Positions 15,617 to 23,578 of a DNA stretch of 64,000 nt are shown in pieces. Position 1 is the first letter of the stretch, and every line of letters starts with the position of its first letter. The position numbers were made by a program, and so were the translations under genes. This stretch comes from Oscillospiraceae bacterium (lineage in GTDB: Bacteria > Bacillota > Clostridia > Oscillospirales > Ruminococcaceae): contig CAAGEZ010000029.1 in NCBI GenBank assembly GCA_900768995.1, positions 53,603-117,602 of the forward strand. Reading direction: 5' to 3'. The notes under the pieces were generated by a model. That model was not told the origin of the DNA. It worked only from the letters and a program-made list of their open reading frames with translations, and made no database searches.

Positions 15617-16603
15617 TTAGTCTTGTGAACCGAATATGAAGGACGTGCCTTCCTTTGCGGGGTCGGTGTTCACTGTTACCCCAACGCCTGCGTAATAATC
15701 CGCAGCACCCTTGTGGAAGCTGCAGGGAATGTCGGAAACGGCATAGTCAAGCTCAGGCTCGGGAACGGTGACTGAATATTTTATCCTTCCACTGTTTTCA
15801 AAAAGCTCCGCTGTAACGGCTTTTATCCTGTCGCTGTCAGCATGGGCTTCCGCCGCAAGTATCGCTTTTACGCCAACGGTGGTGATATCCTCGGTCTGCC
15901 CTCTGTACGTGCCTGCAGGAATGACCGATTCGGAATAGCCCTTGTATAGGTCTGTCATATAACGAATAGCCGTGCTGTCGGGGGCGATGAAGCGGATATC
16001 CGTGCTTTCCGCAAGCTCTGAGACCACTGTTGAGGGTGCTCCCGCAATGATGAAAAATACATCTATCTCGTTTTTCTCGATTGCCTCGGCGGACTCGGTG
16101 TAGGACATATAAACTGTGTTCACTTCGGAAATATCCACCCCAGCCGAACGGAGGAGATAATCCGCATTCTTGGCAACGCCCGAGCCCTCATCGCCTACGG
16201 ACATTGTTTTTCCTTTAAGGTCGGAGAGAGCATAAATGTCGGAATTCTCTCGGACAATAAGCTGGAATGTTTCGTCATAAAGCCCTGCAACGGCTCTTAC
16301 GCCTGCAACAGGTTCTCCCGCAAAGTCCCCCGTTCCGTTCACGGCTTCGGAAAGAACATCGCTCTGAACAATGGCAAGGTCAACAAAGCCCTCGTTCAGA
16401 AGCCGCATATTTGCCTGTGAACCTGCGGTCTGCTTCACGTCGATGCCGCCGTTATCCAGCTCACGGAGCATATTTGCATATGTGTAGTAAAGCCCGCCTG
16501 TATTTCCCGAACCGAGGCGCAGCTCAGCTGTTTTTCCGCAGGAGCTGAGCGCAAAAACAAGCACCGCCGCACAGACAGCCTGCACTATTCTTTTTATTTT
16601 CAT
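15617..16603 (-). CDS. TAXI-family extracytoplasmic solute-binding lipoprotein
   Basis: This 328-residue protein starts with a lipoprotein signal (MKIKRIVQAVCAAVLVFA, lipobox LSSC near residue 22). The TAXI fold follows: LGSGNTGGLYYTYANML, then AGSQANMRLLNEGFVDLAIVQ and SDLKGKTMSVGDEGSGV. TAXI proteins normally feed fused TRAP permeases (DctQM type), often for C4/C5 dicarboxylates or glutamate-like ligands. No TRAP permease gene lies in the window. The next gene downstream on the same strand is the glutamate symporter gltS. A working partnership with GltS is an inference. Confidence 0.9.
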   Translation of the reverse strand: MKIKRIVQAVCAAVLVFALSSCGKTAELRLGSGNTGGLYYTYANMLRELDNGGIDVKQTAGSQANMRLLNEGFVDLAIVQSDVLSEAVNGTGDFAGEPVAGVRAVAGLYDETFQLIVRENSDIYALSDLKGKTMSVGDEGSGVAKNADYLLRSAGVDISEVNTVYMSYTESAEAIEKNEIDVFFIIAGAPSTVVSELAESTDIRFIAPDSTAIRYMTDLYKGYSESVIPAGTYRGQTEDITTVGVKAILAAEAHADSDRIKAVTAELFENSGRIKYSVTVPEPELDYAVSDIPCSFHKGAADYYAGVGVTVNTDPAKEGTSFIFGSQD

Positions 16604-16734
16604 CTTATACCGCCTTTTTATACTGTTATAGTTTAATTTTATCAGAAATTAAATACTACATATTAAATATTCTGTCAAGGTGATGTAAATTTTATCACAA
16701 AAACGTAAAAGTCGGCAGGTTTCCTTATTTCTTA

Positions 16735-16763
16735 TTGACAAAAAAATGGAGATGCATTACAAT
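16735..16763 (+). promoter_or_regulatory. Promoter of the CoA-transferase gene
   Basis: TTGACA (16735-16740), 17 bp, TACAAT (16758-16763), about 35 bp before the start codon. Confidence 0.7.
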
Positions 16764-16797
16764 ATAAAATGGATATTTATTGAGAGGAAGTCGGAAA

Positions 16798-18330
16798 ATG
16801 TTCAGAATTATGGGCCCTGACGAAGCGATAAATCTTATAAATGACGGTGATGTTATATGCCTTAATTCGTTTGTAGGCATTGAAAATCCCGTGGAGCTTC
16901 ACGAGGCTTTATATCACAGATACAAGGCGACAGGCTCGCCAAAGCATCTTACAATAGTTTCCAGCGCAGGCTTCGGCGTTTGGGACGAGAACCGAAATGC
17001 GGAAAGCTACATAAGAGACGGCGCTGTTGACAAGCTTATCTGCGGTCATTTCGGAGCTATGCTCAGCACAAAAAAGCTTGTCCTCGAGGACAGGTTTGAG
17101 GCCTACAACCTCCCCCTCGGCTGCATCTCCCACGCCATACGTGCCCAGGCGGGCGGACTTCCCGGAGCACTTTCCAAGGTTGGACTCGATATTTTCGTTG
17201 ACCCCCGCCTTGACGGACCGGGAATAAATAATCTTTCCAAGGACGAAAGCCTTGTAAAGCGGGTTTTCGTGGACGGAGAGGAATTTCTTTATTATACCCT
17301 GTCGAAGCTGAATGTTGCGCTCATAAAGGGCACAGCCGCCGACCGCAAGGGCAATATTTCCTTTGATGATATGTATATGTCGGGAGACGCTCTTTCCATA
17401 TGTCAGGCGGTAAAGGCAAATCACGGCAAGGTCATAGTTCAGGTGGACAGGATAGTCAGCACCCCTGCACGTCCCCGAAACACGATCATCCCAGGCTGTC
17501 TTGTTGATGCCATAGTTATGGTGGAGCCTGAGCCGAGACACGCAGCATATGAATCCCTTACTGGAAGCTTTGAGATACCCTATTCCCAGTGGCAGGACTG
17601 GAACGAGATGCTTGCGGAGAGGACATACACCAAAACTGCCGTAAATCCTGCGGGAGACATCATCGGCAGACGTGCCGCAAAGGAGCTGAGACCCGATGAC
17701 ATCGTGAACATCGGTATCGGCATTCCCGAAAATGTGGCGAGATACGCAAGGGAAAGCGGAATGCTGGACAGGATAACCCTTACCGTGGAATCGGGCGGCG
17801 TTGGCGGCTTTCCCGCTTCGGGCACGGTTTTCGGAGCGATGATAGGCGCAGCGTCAATGAACGATATGGCGAACCAGTTTGACCTTTACGACAACGGCGG
17901 TCTTGACATCTGCTTTATGGGAGCCCTTGAGGTTGACCGCTTCGGAAACGTGAACTCCCACAGAGGTCCCGGAGCATTTTCGGGCATCGGCGGCTTTGCA
18001 AACATAACCGCAAAGACCCACACGGTGGTTTTCTGCCTTACCTTTAACACAAAGGGGCTTGATGTGGCTGAAAACGGTGACAGCGTTGAGATAATAAAGA
18101 ACGGCTCTATCCCAAAATTTGTCGATAAAATAGACAACATCAGCTTTTCCGCAAAGCGTGCTCACGTCAACGGTCAGAGAGTGCTTTACATCACGGAAAG
18201 ATGTGTTTTTGAGCTTTCCGAGAACGGTCTCAGGCTCACTCAGGTATATGACGGTGTTGATGTCAAAAAGGATATTCTTGAGCTTCTGCCCTTTGAGGTC
18301 GAGGTCGACGGAAGTATTGATGTTAAGTAA
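16798..18330 (+). CDS. Acyl-CoA:acetate/propionate CoA-transferase (class I, YdiF-like)
   Basis: This 510-residue protein fuses the alpha and beta halves of a class I CoA-transferase. The N-terminal half carries GHFGAMLSTKKLV and the oxyanion region GGLPGALSKVGLDIFVDPR. The C-terminal half carries GIGIPENVARYA and TVESGGVGGFPASG, in which the glutamate is the expected catalytic residue forming a glutamyl-CoA thioester. It would move CoA between short acyl-CoAs and acetate in fermentation. ATG at 16798 follows GAGAGGAAG. It is followed closely by a small membrane protein. Confidence 0.9.
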   Translation: MFRIMGPDEAINLINDGDVICLNSFVGIENPVELHEALYHRYKATGSPKHLTIVSSAGFGVWDENRNAESYIRDGAVDKLICGHFGAMLSTKKLVLEDRFEAYNLPLGCISHAIRAQAGGLPGALSKVGLDIFVDPRLDGPGINNLSKDESLVKRVFVDGEEFLYYTLSKLNVALIKGTAADRKGNISFDDMYMSGDALSICQAVKANHGKVIVQVDRIVSTPARPRNTIIPGCLVDAIVMVEPEPRHAAYESLTGSFEIPYSQWQDWNEMLAERTYTKTAVNPAGDIIGRRAAKELRPDDIVNIGIGIPENVARYARESGMLDRITLTVESGGVGGFPASGTVFGAMIGAASMNDMANQFDLYDNGGLDICFMGALEVDRFGNVNSHRGPGAFSGIGGFANITAKTHTVVFCLTFNTKGLDVAENGDSVEIIKNGSIPKFVDKIDNISFSAKRAHVNGQRVLYITERCVFELSENGLRLTQVYDGVDVKKDILELLPFEVEVDGSIDVK

Positions 18331-18350
18331 AATTTATGGGAGTGAGAATT

Positions 18351-18518
18351 ATGGATAAATTCAGAACAGTCGTGTCACTTATAATTATGCTGATATCAGC
18401 CTTTGCAGGGTTTATATTCGGTGCGTTTTTTAACAGTGCCGTGGGCGGAGCAATTTTATTCGCACTGATTTCGGGAATTGCCTGCATTATCTATACTGTT
18501 GACAACCCACGGAAATAA
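18351..18518 (+). CDS. Small two-helix membrane protein
   Basis: A 55-residue protein, almost all hydrophobic: two predicted helices, VVSLIIMLISAFAGFIFGAF and GGAILFALISGIACIIY, with short charged ends (MDKFR, DNPRK). ATG at 18351 has GGGAGTGAG upstream; an in-frame ATG at 18336 has none. No family recognised. It sits 20 bp after the CoA-transferase, probably on its transcript, and before a terminator. Confidence 0.6.
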   Translation: MDKFRTVVSLIIMLISAFAGFIFGAFFNSAVGGAILFALISGIACIIYTVDNPRK

Positions 18519-18534
18519 GCTGAAAATACAAAAC

Positions 18535-18568
18535 TCCCACGGAACATTTTTAACGATGTTCCGTGGGA
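18535..18568 (+). terminator. Terminator after the CoA-transferase unit
   Basis: TCCCACGGAACAT (18535-18547) pairs with ATGTTCCGTGGGA (18556-18568). A T-containing stretch follows. It may also serve the convergent ABC operon. Confidence 0.75.
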
Positions 18569-18576
18569 TATTTCAT

Positions 18577-19374
18577 TTATTCGGAAAGCAGCATTCTGTC
18601 ATTATTGAGCTTGGTTCCGCTTGCCTGCTCGAATTTCACGAGGAGGTCATCAACGGTGAGCTTTGCTTTTTCCTCACCTTTAACATCAAATATCACCTTG
18701 CCGTCATTCATCATAATAAGACGGTTGCCGTGCTTTATGGCATCGTTCATATTGTGAGTTACCATCATTGCAGTAAGATGATGCTCGGCGATGATCTTGT
18801 CCGAAAGCTCCAGCACCTTTGCGGCAGTTTTGGGATCAAGAGCGGCTGTATGCTCGTCAAGGAGAAGTATCTCGGGCTTTTTGAGGGTCGCCATAAGGAG
18901 GGTGAGAGCCTGACGCTGACCGCCTGAGAGAAGTCCCACCTTTGCTGTCATTCTGTCCTCAAGTCCCAAGTCAAGGGATTTGAGCATCTCGTGATACTCT
19001 TCCCTTTCACGCTTGGTTATTCCCCAGCGCAGTCCCCTTTTCTCGCCGCGTCTTGCGGCAAGAGCAAGGTTTTCCTGAATTTCCATTGTTGCGGCTGTGC
19101 CCGTCATAGGGTCCTGAAAAACACGTCCGATGAATTTTGCACGCTTGTGCTCGGAAAGTCCCGTAACGTTCTGTCCGTTGATAATGATAGCACCCTCGTC
19201 AACGGGCCATACTCCTGCAATTGCATTAAGTGTGGTGGATTTTCCTGCGCCGTTTCCGCCGATTATAGTAACGAAATTGCCGTCATCAAGGGTAAGCTCA
19301 ACGCCGTTCAAGGCTCTTTTTTCATTGATAGTGCCCTTGTTGAACGCCTTTTTTATGTTGTGAAGCTCCAGCAT
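18577..19374 (-). CDS. ABC transporter ATP-binding protein (COG1101 type)
   Basis: This 265-residue ATPase shows Walker A GGNGAGKST, signature LLSGGQRQA, Walker B ILLLDEHTAALDP and the switch histidine in VTHNMNDA. The Walker B is followed by EHTAALDPK, typical of the COG1101 group that works with COG4120 permeases and COG2984 (PF04392) binding proteins. Substrates proposed for that group include aromatic amino acids; here it is not known. ATG at 19374 overlaps the end of the permease gene, with AGGAGAG upstream, so the proteins are coupled. Confidence 0.9.
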   Translation of the reverse strand: MLELHNIKKAFNKGTINEKRALNGVELTLDDGNFVTIIGGNGAGKSTTLNAIAGVWPVDEGAIIINGQNVTGLSEHKRAKFIGRVFQDPMTGTAATMEIQENLALAARRGEKRGLRWGITKREREEYHEMLKSLDLGLEDRMTAKVGLLSGGQRQALTLLMATLKKPEILLLDEHTAALDPKTAAKVLELSDKIIAEHHLTAMMVTHNMNDAIKHGNRLIMMNDGKVIFDVKGEEKAKLTVDDLLVKFEQASGTKLNNDRMLLSE

Positions 19375-19375
19375 T

Positions 19376-20362
19376 TCAGACACTCTCCTTTCCTGCTCCG
19401 AGGGATTCTTCCGATCTCTTTCCCGCCTTTGCAAAGGAGGCTCTTGACTGCTTCTGAAGATAAGGAACAGCAAGGAAAACCGCAACGATAACGGCGGAGA
19501 ACAGCTTAGTGTTATCGGTGGAAAGACCGATGAGCATTACAATTCGGAGAACTACAAAGTAAATGATTGCGCCAAGTGATGTGAATGAAAGCTTTGCAAT
19601 GAAGTTGAAATGCTTTCTGAGGATAACCTCTCCAAGAACCATTCCGATGATAACGGAGGCAAGTCCGATAACGATAGCGCCTCTGCCCATATTTACATCG
19701 GCAAAGCCCTGATACTGCGCAAGAAGCGCACCCGAAAGTCCCACGAGACCGTTTGAGATAACCAGGGTAACGATAGTTGTTCTCTTGGTGTTGATGCCCT
19801 CGGCCTTGGAAAGATTGCTGTTGCAGCCTGTGGCTCTTATCGCCATACCGTACTCAGTGCCGAAGAACCAGTACAATACCGCAATTATGCATACAACGAA
19901 GATAAGCGCAGTGCCCACAGTCTTTATAATATCTGCAGTGGCATTTCCTGCGGTGACAAATCTCGATGAAAGGACAAGGGGGTATTTATCCACGCTGACA
20001 GGGGCATTTGCCTTGCCGTTGATGTCGAGATATACCGAATAAAGTGCAAGCTGGGTGAGTATTCCCGAAAGGATACCTGGGATACCGAGGGCAGTATTGA
20101 AAAACGCTGTGACAAATCCTGCGGCACAGCCTGCAAGGAATGCAATGAACATTGCAAGGGGCACCGGCACGCCGTTTGTGATAAGCACGACTGCCACAAC
20201 GCCGCCGAGACCGAGAGAACCGTCAACGGTAAGGTCGGCAAAGTCCAGAATCTTGTAGGTGATGAACACGCCTATGGCAAGAACGCCCCAGATAAGCCCC
20301 TGAGTTATGTCTCCCGGGAGGGCATTGCCAAAGGTGGAAAGCTTTGATAAAAACAGCTCCAT
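19376..20362 (-). CDS. ABC transporter permease (COG4120 type)
   Basis: A 328-residue membrane protein with about eight or nine hydrophobic segments. The hallmark ITYKILDFADLTVDGSLGLG (about residues 34-53) is typical of the permeases that pair with PF04392 binding proteins. It is the middle gene of the three-gene importer and is separated from the binding-protein gene by a hairpin. Confidence 0.9.
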   Translation of the reverse strand: MELFLSKLSTFGNALPGDITQGLIWGVLAIGVFITYKILDFADLTVDGSLGLGGVVAVVLITNGVPVPLAMFIAFLAGCAAGFVTAFFNTALGIPGILSGILTQLALYSVYLDINGKANAPVSVDKYPLVLSSRFVTAGNATADIIKTVGTALIFVVCIIAVLYWFFGTEYGMAIRATGCNSNLSKAEGINTKRTTIVTLVISNGLVGLSGALLAQYQGFADVNMGRGAIVIGLASVIIGMVLGEVILRKHFNFIAKLSFTSLGAIIYFVVLRIVMLIGLSTDNTKLFSAVIVAVFLAVPYLQKQSRASFAKAGKRSEESLGAGKESV

Positions 20363-20397
20363 ATGTATATTTTTTCCTCCTTTATATACGCAGAAGC

Positions 20398-20422
20398 GGG
20401 GAACAGACTTTTTCTGAACCCC
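20398..20422 (-). terminator. Intra-operon hairpin between binding protein and permease genes
   Basis: GGGGAACAG (20398-20406) pairs with CTGAACCCC (20414-20422) with one bulge-free 9-bp stem. No long T tract follows on the minus strand. Such hairpins after a binding-protein gene often set its message level above that of the permease. Confidence 0.5.
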
Positions 20423-20451
20423 GTTATATCCGCATAGCTTGTGTTTATTTT

Positions 20452-21390
20452 TTACTCAGCATCAATTGCAGCATAGCCCTCGGAAGGTGTGATTCCGAGA
20501 TCTGAGCAGATCTGAGCGTTGTACTTCTTTGTAACGTTGGGAGCAAAAGCGATCTCCATTGTTGCGGGATCAGCGCCGTTTACAAGTATCTCATATGCCA
20601 TTTCGCCTGTCTTGCAGCCGAAATCGTAGTAGCTGATGGAAAGTGTTGCAACGCCGCAGCCTGAGCAGATTCCCTCTTCACCTGCGATCACGGGGATACC
20701 TGCGGGAACAACGATGTTCTTGATGGTCTCGGTGGAAGATGCCATTGTGTTGTCGGTGGGAATGTAGAGAACGTCGCACTCGGAAACTGCTGTGGAAACA
20801 ACTGCGCTTATCTCGTTTGTATCTGCTGCACTGTACTCCTTGTATGCAATGTCGTCAGCGGTGAGAGCGTCACCGAAAAGTGTTGCCTGATACTTGGAAT
20901 TTGCCTCAGCGGAGCAATAAATGATGCCGACCTGCTTTACATCGGGGAAAAGCTCTTTGAGCATTTTCTCCTGCTCGTCAATGGGAGCGAGGTCAGAGGT
21001 TCCCGAAATATTTCTGCCAGTTACGCCTGTCCAGTCGTCGATCTCAAGAGCGGTGGCATAATCGGTAACAGATGTGCCGAGAATAGGGATATTGCTTGTT
21101 GCGGCACCGGAAGCTTGGAGAGCTGCGGTAGCGTTTGCAAGGATAAGGTCAACGTTTGATGCAACAAAGCCTGTTGCGATGGTGGAGCAGTTTGTGCTCT
21201 CGCCGTTTGCGTTCTGGAGCTCGAACTTTACATTGTCGCCAAGCTTTTCGGTAAGAGTGTCCATAAAGCCCTGTGTTGCTGCGTCAAGAGCCTCGTGCTG
21301 AACAAGCTGAACGATACCGATATTGTAGGTCTTGCCCTCAGCAGCGGCGTTGTCGGCAGCGGCTGATGTATCTAAGGAACAAAAATTCAT
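20452..21390 (-). pseudogene. ABC substrate-binding protein (PF04392), 5'-truncated and lacking its signal peptide
   Basis: The 312 codons encode a nearly whole PF04392 binding domain (YNIGIVQLVQHEALDAATQG through to SEGYAAIDAE). The N-terminus is only MNFCSLD fused to TSAAADNAAAEGK, the usual post-lipobox linker. The lipoprotein signal that such proteins need is absent in all three frames upstream, and no ribosome site precedes the ATG at 21390. The 5' end was probably removed by a deletion or rearrangement near 21375. The product would stay in the cytoplasm if made. The two downstream transporter genes are intact. It could also be an assembly join. Confidence 0.7.
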
Positions 21391-21456
21391 AACTGTAATG
21401 GGTTACAAAAATACCGTTCAAGTTCATATGCCGATTAGTCATTATAACAAAAGCGA

Positions 21457-21482
21457 CCCCATGCAAGTTAAATTGCACAGGG
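21457..21482 (-). terminator. Terminator of the DUF2798 gene
   Basis: CCCATGCAA (21458-21466) pairs with TTGCACAGGG (21473-21482). A T-rich tract follows on the minus strand. Confidence 0.55.
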
Positions 21483-21496
21483 TTTCATTCCGAAAA

Positions 21497-21988
21497 TTAT
21501 TCTTCTGAACTGAGCACAGGTGATGCTTTCTTTTCTCTGAAAATCGCTCCGAAAACAGCTCTGACTATCGGACCCGCAAAGAATATCTGCCAGAAGAGAG
21601 CCATAGGGAAATTTTTCACGGTGGTCTCAATCCATACCGCTATAAACTCGCTGCCTGCATTCTTGAAAAGCAGTGTTGCCGCAAGGCTCATAAGGGGACA
21701 CATAAAAATTACGGACACAAAGGATATTGCAAGGACAAGATGAAAGGGATTGTCCTTTTCAATGTTCACCATTCTGAAAGCCTTTGCCTTTGCGATCTTT
21801 CCAACGATGAAAAAGTCAAGGACAAATGCAATGGGCCCCATAATAACAAGCTCGTGGAAAGCCGAAAGAAAGACCTCATTCTTCATTTTCCCGATGTTCA
21901 GCGAGATGTTGTAGCATATCATCGCATAGACCATAAAGAACACCATTATCACTGTGAAAACTACTTCCTGAAATTTGTTTTTGGGCAT
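21497..21988 (-). CDS. DUF2798-family membrane protein
   Basis: A 163-residue protein with four hydrophobic helices arranged as two similar halves: VVFTVIMVFFMVYAMICYN with FHELVIMGPIAFVLDFF, then VLAISFVSVIFMCPLMSLA with NFPMALFWQIFFAGPIV. This matches the DUF2798 family, of unknown function. AGGAGG lies 7 nt before the ATG. It is a single-gene unit. Confidence 0.8.
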   Translation of the reverse strand: MPKNKFQEVVFTVIMVFFMVYAMICYNISLNIGKMKNEVFLSAFHELVIMGPIAFVLDFFIVGKIAKAKAFRMVNIEKDNPFHLVLAISFVSVIFMCPLMSLAATLLFKNAGSEFIAVWIETTVKNFPMALFWQIFFAGPIVRAVFGAIFREKKASPVLSSEE

Positions 21989-22189
21989 AAAAAAATCCTC
22001 CTGTAATGATAAACTTCAACTTACAATGTGTTGTTCGTTAATCATTACGGAGAATGTAGCGTTTCCAATTTAAACCAATTATTTTGTTGTGATATTATTT
22101 TACCATATTTTGCCCCATAATGTCAATACATTTCCTACAAAAATCGTGAACAAACATTATGCATTACGCACAAGAGAATTTGGGCAAAC

Positions 22190-22666
22190 TTACTTATTGA
22201 TGACCGCTGTCGCTATGTTCAGATATGACGCAAAAAGCACCCACAGGAGATACGGTATATTCAGTGCCGCCGCCAACGGTGACACCTTTTTAAAGCTCAG
22301 TATCATCAGTATAACAAGGACAAGTAGCAGTATTATCACCCCTGCCGCTCCCCACAGCTCCTCAAAGCGGAAGAAAACAATGCTCCAGGAGAAATTTACC
22401 GCAAGCTGTGCGGCATATATCCTAAGCGCCCGTTTTTTGGCTTCATCGCTCCCGTCCGATGAATATACAAGATATGCGGATATGCCCATAAGCGCATAAA
22501 GTATGACCCACACGACGGGAAATACCCACGCAGGCGGCATCAGGGACGGCTGTGCGTATTTGTCAAAAAATCCGCCGAAATCCCCCGTGACAAGCGCCGA
22601 AAGCACCCCCACAAGCTCCGCCGTGACGATAAATATGAACAACTCGGTATAGCTTTTTATCTTCAT
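22190..22666 (-). CDS. tspO: TspO/MBR family protein
   Basis: This 158-residue protein has the five helices and the Trp/Pro-rich core of TspO: SLMPPAWVFPVVWVILYALM (about residues 41-60) and LNIPYLLWVLFASYLN near the end. TspO proteins bind porphyrins or related tetrapyrroles in the membrane and act in stress and tetrapyrrole handling. GGAGG lies about 12 nt upstream of the ATG. It stands alone between a DUF2798 gene and an HTH gene. Confidence 0.93.
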   Translation of the reverse strand: MKIKSYTELFIFIVTAELVGVLSALVTGDFGGFFDKYAQPSLMPPAWVFPVVWVILYALMGISAYLVYSSDGSDEAKKRALRIYAAQLAVNFSWSIVFFRFEELWGAAGVIILLLVLVILMILSFKKVSPLAAALNIPYLLWVLFASYLNIATAVINK

Positions 22667-22749
22667 ATCGCCATACGACCTCCGAAGTTTATTTTCGGTA
22701 TAGTATATGCGCAGATATTTTTTAATATAACGATAAAAATGCTTAGGTG

Positions 22750-22959
22750 TCAGTCAAAATAAAAAATGTCCTCAAACTTTTTGTCAAGCGCAATGCAGAG
22801 GATAAGCGCAAGCTTGGCTGTGGGACAAAACTGACCCGTTTCAATTGAGCTTATGGTATTTCTTGAAACGCCCACAAGCTCCGCAAGCTTGCTTTGGGAA
22901 AGCCCCTGTTCTCCCCGAATTTCTTTCAATCTGTTTTTTAAAATAAGACTGTTTTCCAT
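22750..22959 (-). CDS. XRE-family HTH regulator (small, YozG/Cro-like)
   Basis: A 69-residue DNA-binding protein consisting of one HTH_3 domain: LKEIRGEQGLSQSKLAELVG then VSRNTISSIETGQFCPTAKL. The ending KKFEDIFYFD is typical of short Clostridial XRE proteins. ATG at 22959 follows AAGGA. It lies 14 bp after the DUF6442 gene and is co-transcribed with it from a promoter bracketed by two matching palindromes, so it is probably an autorepressor. Confidence 0.88.
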   Translation of the reverse strand: MENSLILKNRLKEIRGEQGLSQSKLAELVGVSRNTISSIETGQFCPTAKLALILCIALDKKFEDIFYFD

Positions 22960-22973
22960 ATTCTGACCATTCC

Positions 22974-23291
22974 TTAAAACATACTTAAAACAGAAGCGAC
23001 GGCTCCCGCCAAAGCGCAAAAGCACCAAACTGCACCCATTATCATATTGCTGCGGTTATGCAGCTTTATCCCCTTATAAATGAAAACTCCTGCATTTTCA
23101 GCCATAATTATGCTCCAAAAGCCATAATTAAAGACTCCGCCTGCGATCCTCTGCACCAAAAAAAGAACCAAGCACAGTACAATAGAACACACCATACCCA
23201 AATTGGAGCTTTTCAGATCTATTTCCATCTCGTAAGGGTCTTTTTTGCTGTTTTCTCTGCGGCTTTTTTCAAGTATCTCATCCTTGTTCAT
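22974..23291 (-). CDS. DUF6442-family membrane protein
   Basis: A 105-residue protein with a charged N-terminal cytoplasmic part (MNKDEILEKSRRENSKKDPYE) and three hydrophobic helices: MVCSIVLCLVLFLVQRIAGG, a short central one, and AVWCFCALAGAVASVLSMF. The MNKDEILEKSRxEN opening is typical of DUF6442, which is commonly encoded beside a small XRE regulator as here. ATG at 23291 has GGAGGAG 6 nt upstream. Function unknown. Confidence 0.8.
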   Translation of the reverse strand: MNKDEILEKSRRENSKKDPYEMEIDLKSSNLGMVCSIVLCLVLFLVQRIAGGVFNYGFWSIIMAENAGVFIYKGIKLHNRSNMIMGAVWCFCALAGAVASVLSMF

Positions 23292-23321
23292 AATTATCTC
23301 CTCCATAATAAAATCATTTCT

Positions 23322-23337
23322 GCCAAGTTAACTTTGC
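23322..23337. promoter_or_regulatory. XRE operator, copy 1 (GCCAAGTTAACTTTGC)
   Basis: A 16-bp palindrome located at the predicted start of transcription (about 23337) of the DUF6442/XRE operon. It fits the consensus GCMAAGTTWWCTTTGC. Confidence 0.65.
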
Positions 23338-23343
23338 ATATTT

Positions 23344-23372
23344 ATTATAACATTGCCAAGCACACTTGTCAA
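23344..23372 (-). promoter_or_regulatory. Consensus promoter of the DUF6442/XRE operon
   Basis: On the minus strand TTGACA (23367-23372), 17 bp, TATAAT (23344-23349). The two XRE palindromes lie just outside it on either side. Confidence 0.85.
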
Positions 23373-23380
23373 TAGTTTTC

Positions 23381-23396
23381 GCAAAGTTTTCTTTGC
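23381..23396. promoter_or_regulatory. XRE operator, copy 2 (GCAAAGTTTTCTTTGC)
   Basis: Second copy of the palindrome, 8 bp upstream of the -35 box. Centre-to-centre distance to copy 1 is 59 bp. Confidence 0.65.
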
Positions 23397-23462
23397 ATTT
23401 TTTACGTATTGGAGTATATATGTCGTAATGATTAACAATGTGTAAATTAATAGTCATTACAC

Positions 23463-23491
23463 TTGATTTTTACAACATACTGAGCTATAAT
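23463..23491 (+). promoter_or_regulatory. htpG promoter
   Basis: TTGATT (23463-23468), 17 bp, TATAAT (23486-23491). The CIRCE element begins 4 bp downstream of the -10 box. Confidence 0.8.
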
Positions 23492-23495
23492 TGAT

Positions 23496-23522
23496 TTAGC
23501 ACTCAAAAGATAAGAGTGCTAA
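23496..23522. promoter_or_regulatory. CIRCE element (HrcA operator)
   Basis: TTAGCACTC-N9-GAGTGCTAA matches the consensus exactly in both arms. It covers the transcription start of htpG, so HrcA should repress this chaperone gene outside heat stress. Confidence 0.95.
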
Positions 23523-23578
23523 CACTTACAGATACAAAGTGCTAATCATTACATAAATTCTAAGGAAGTGCATTTACT

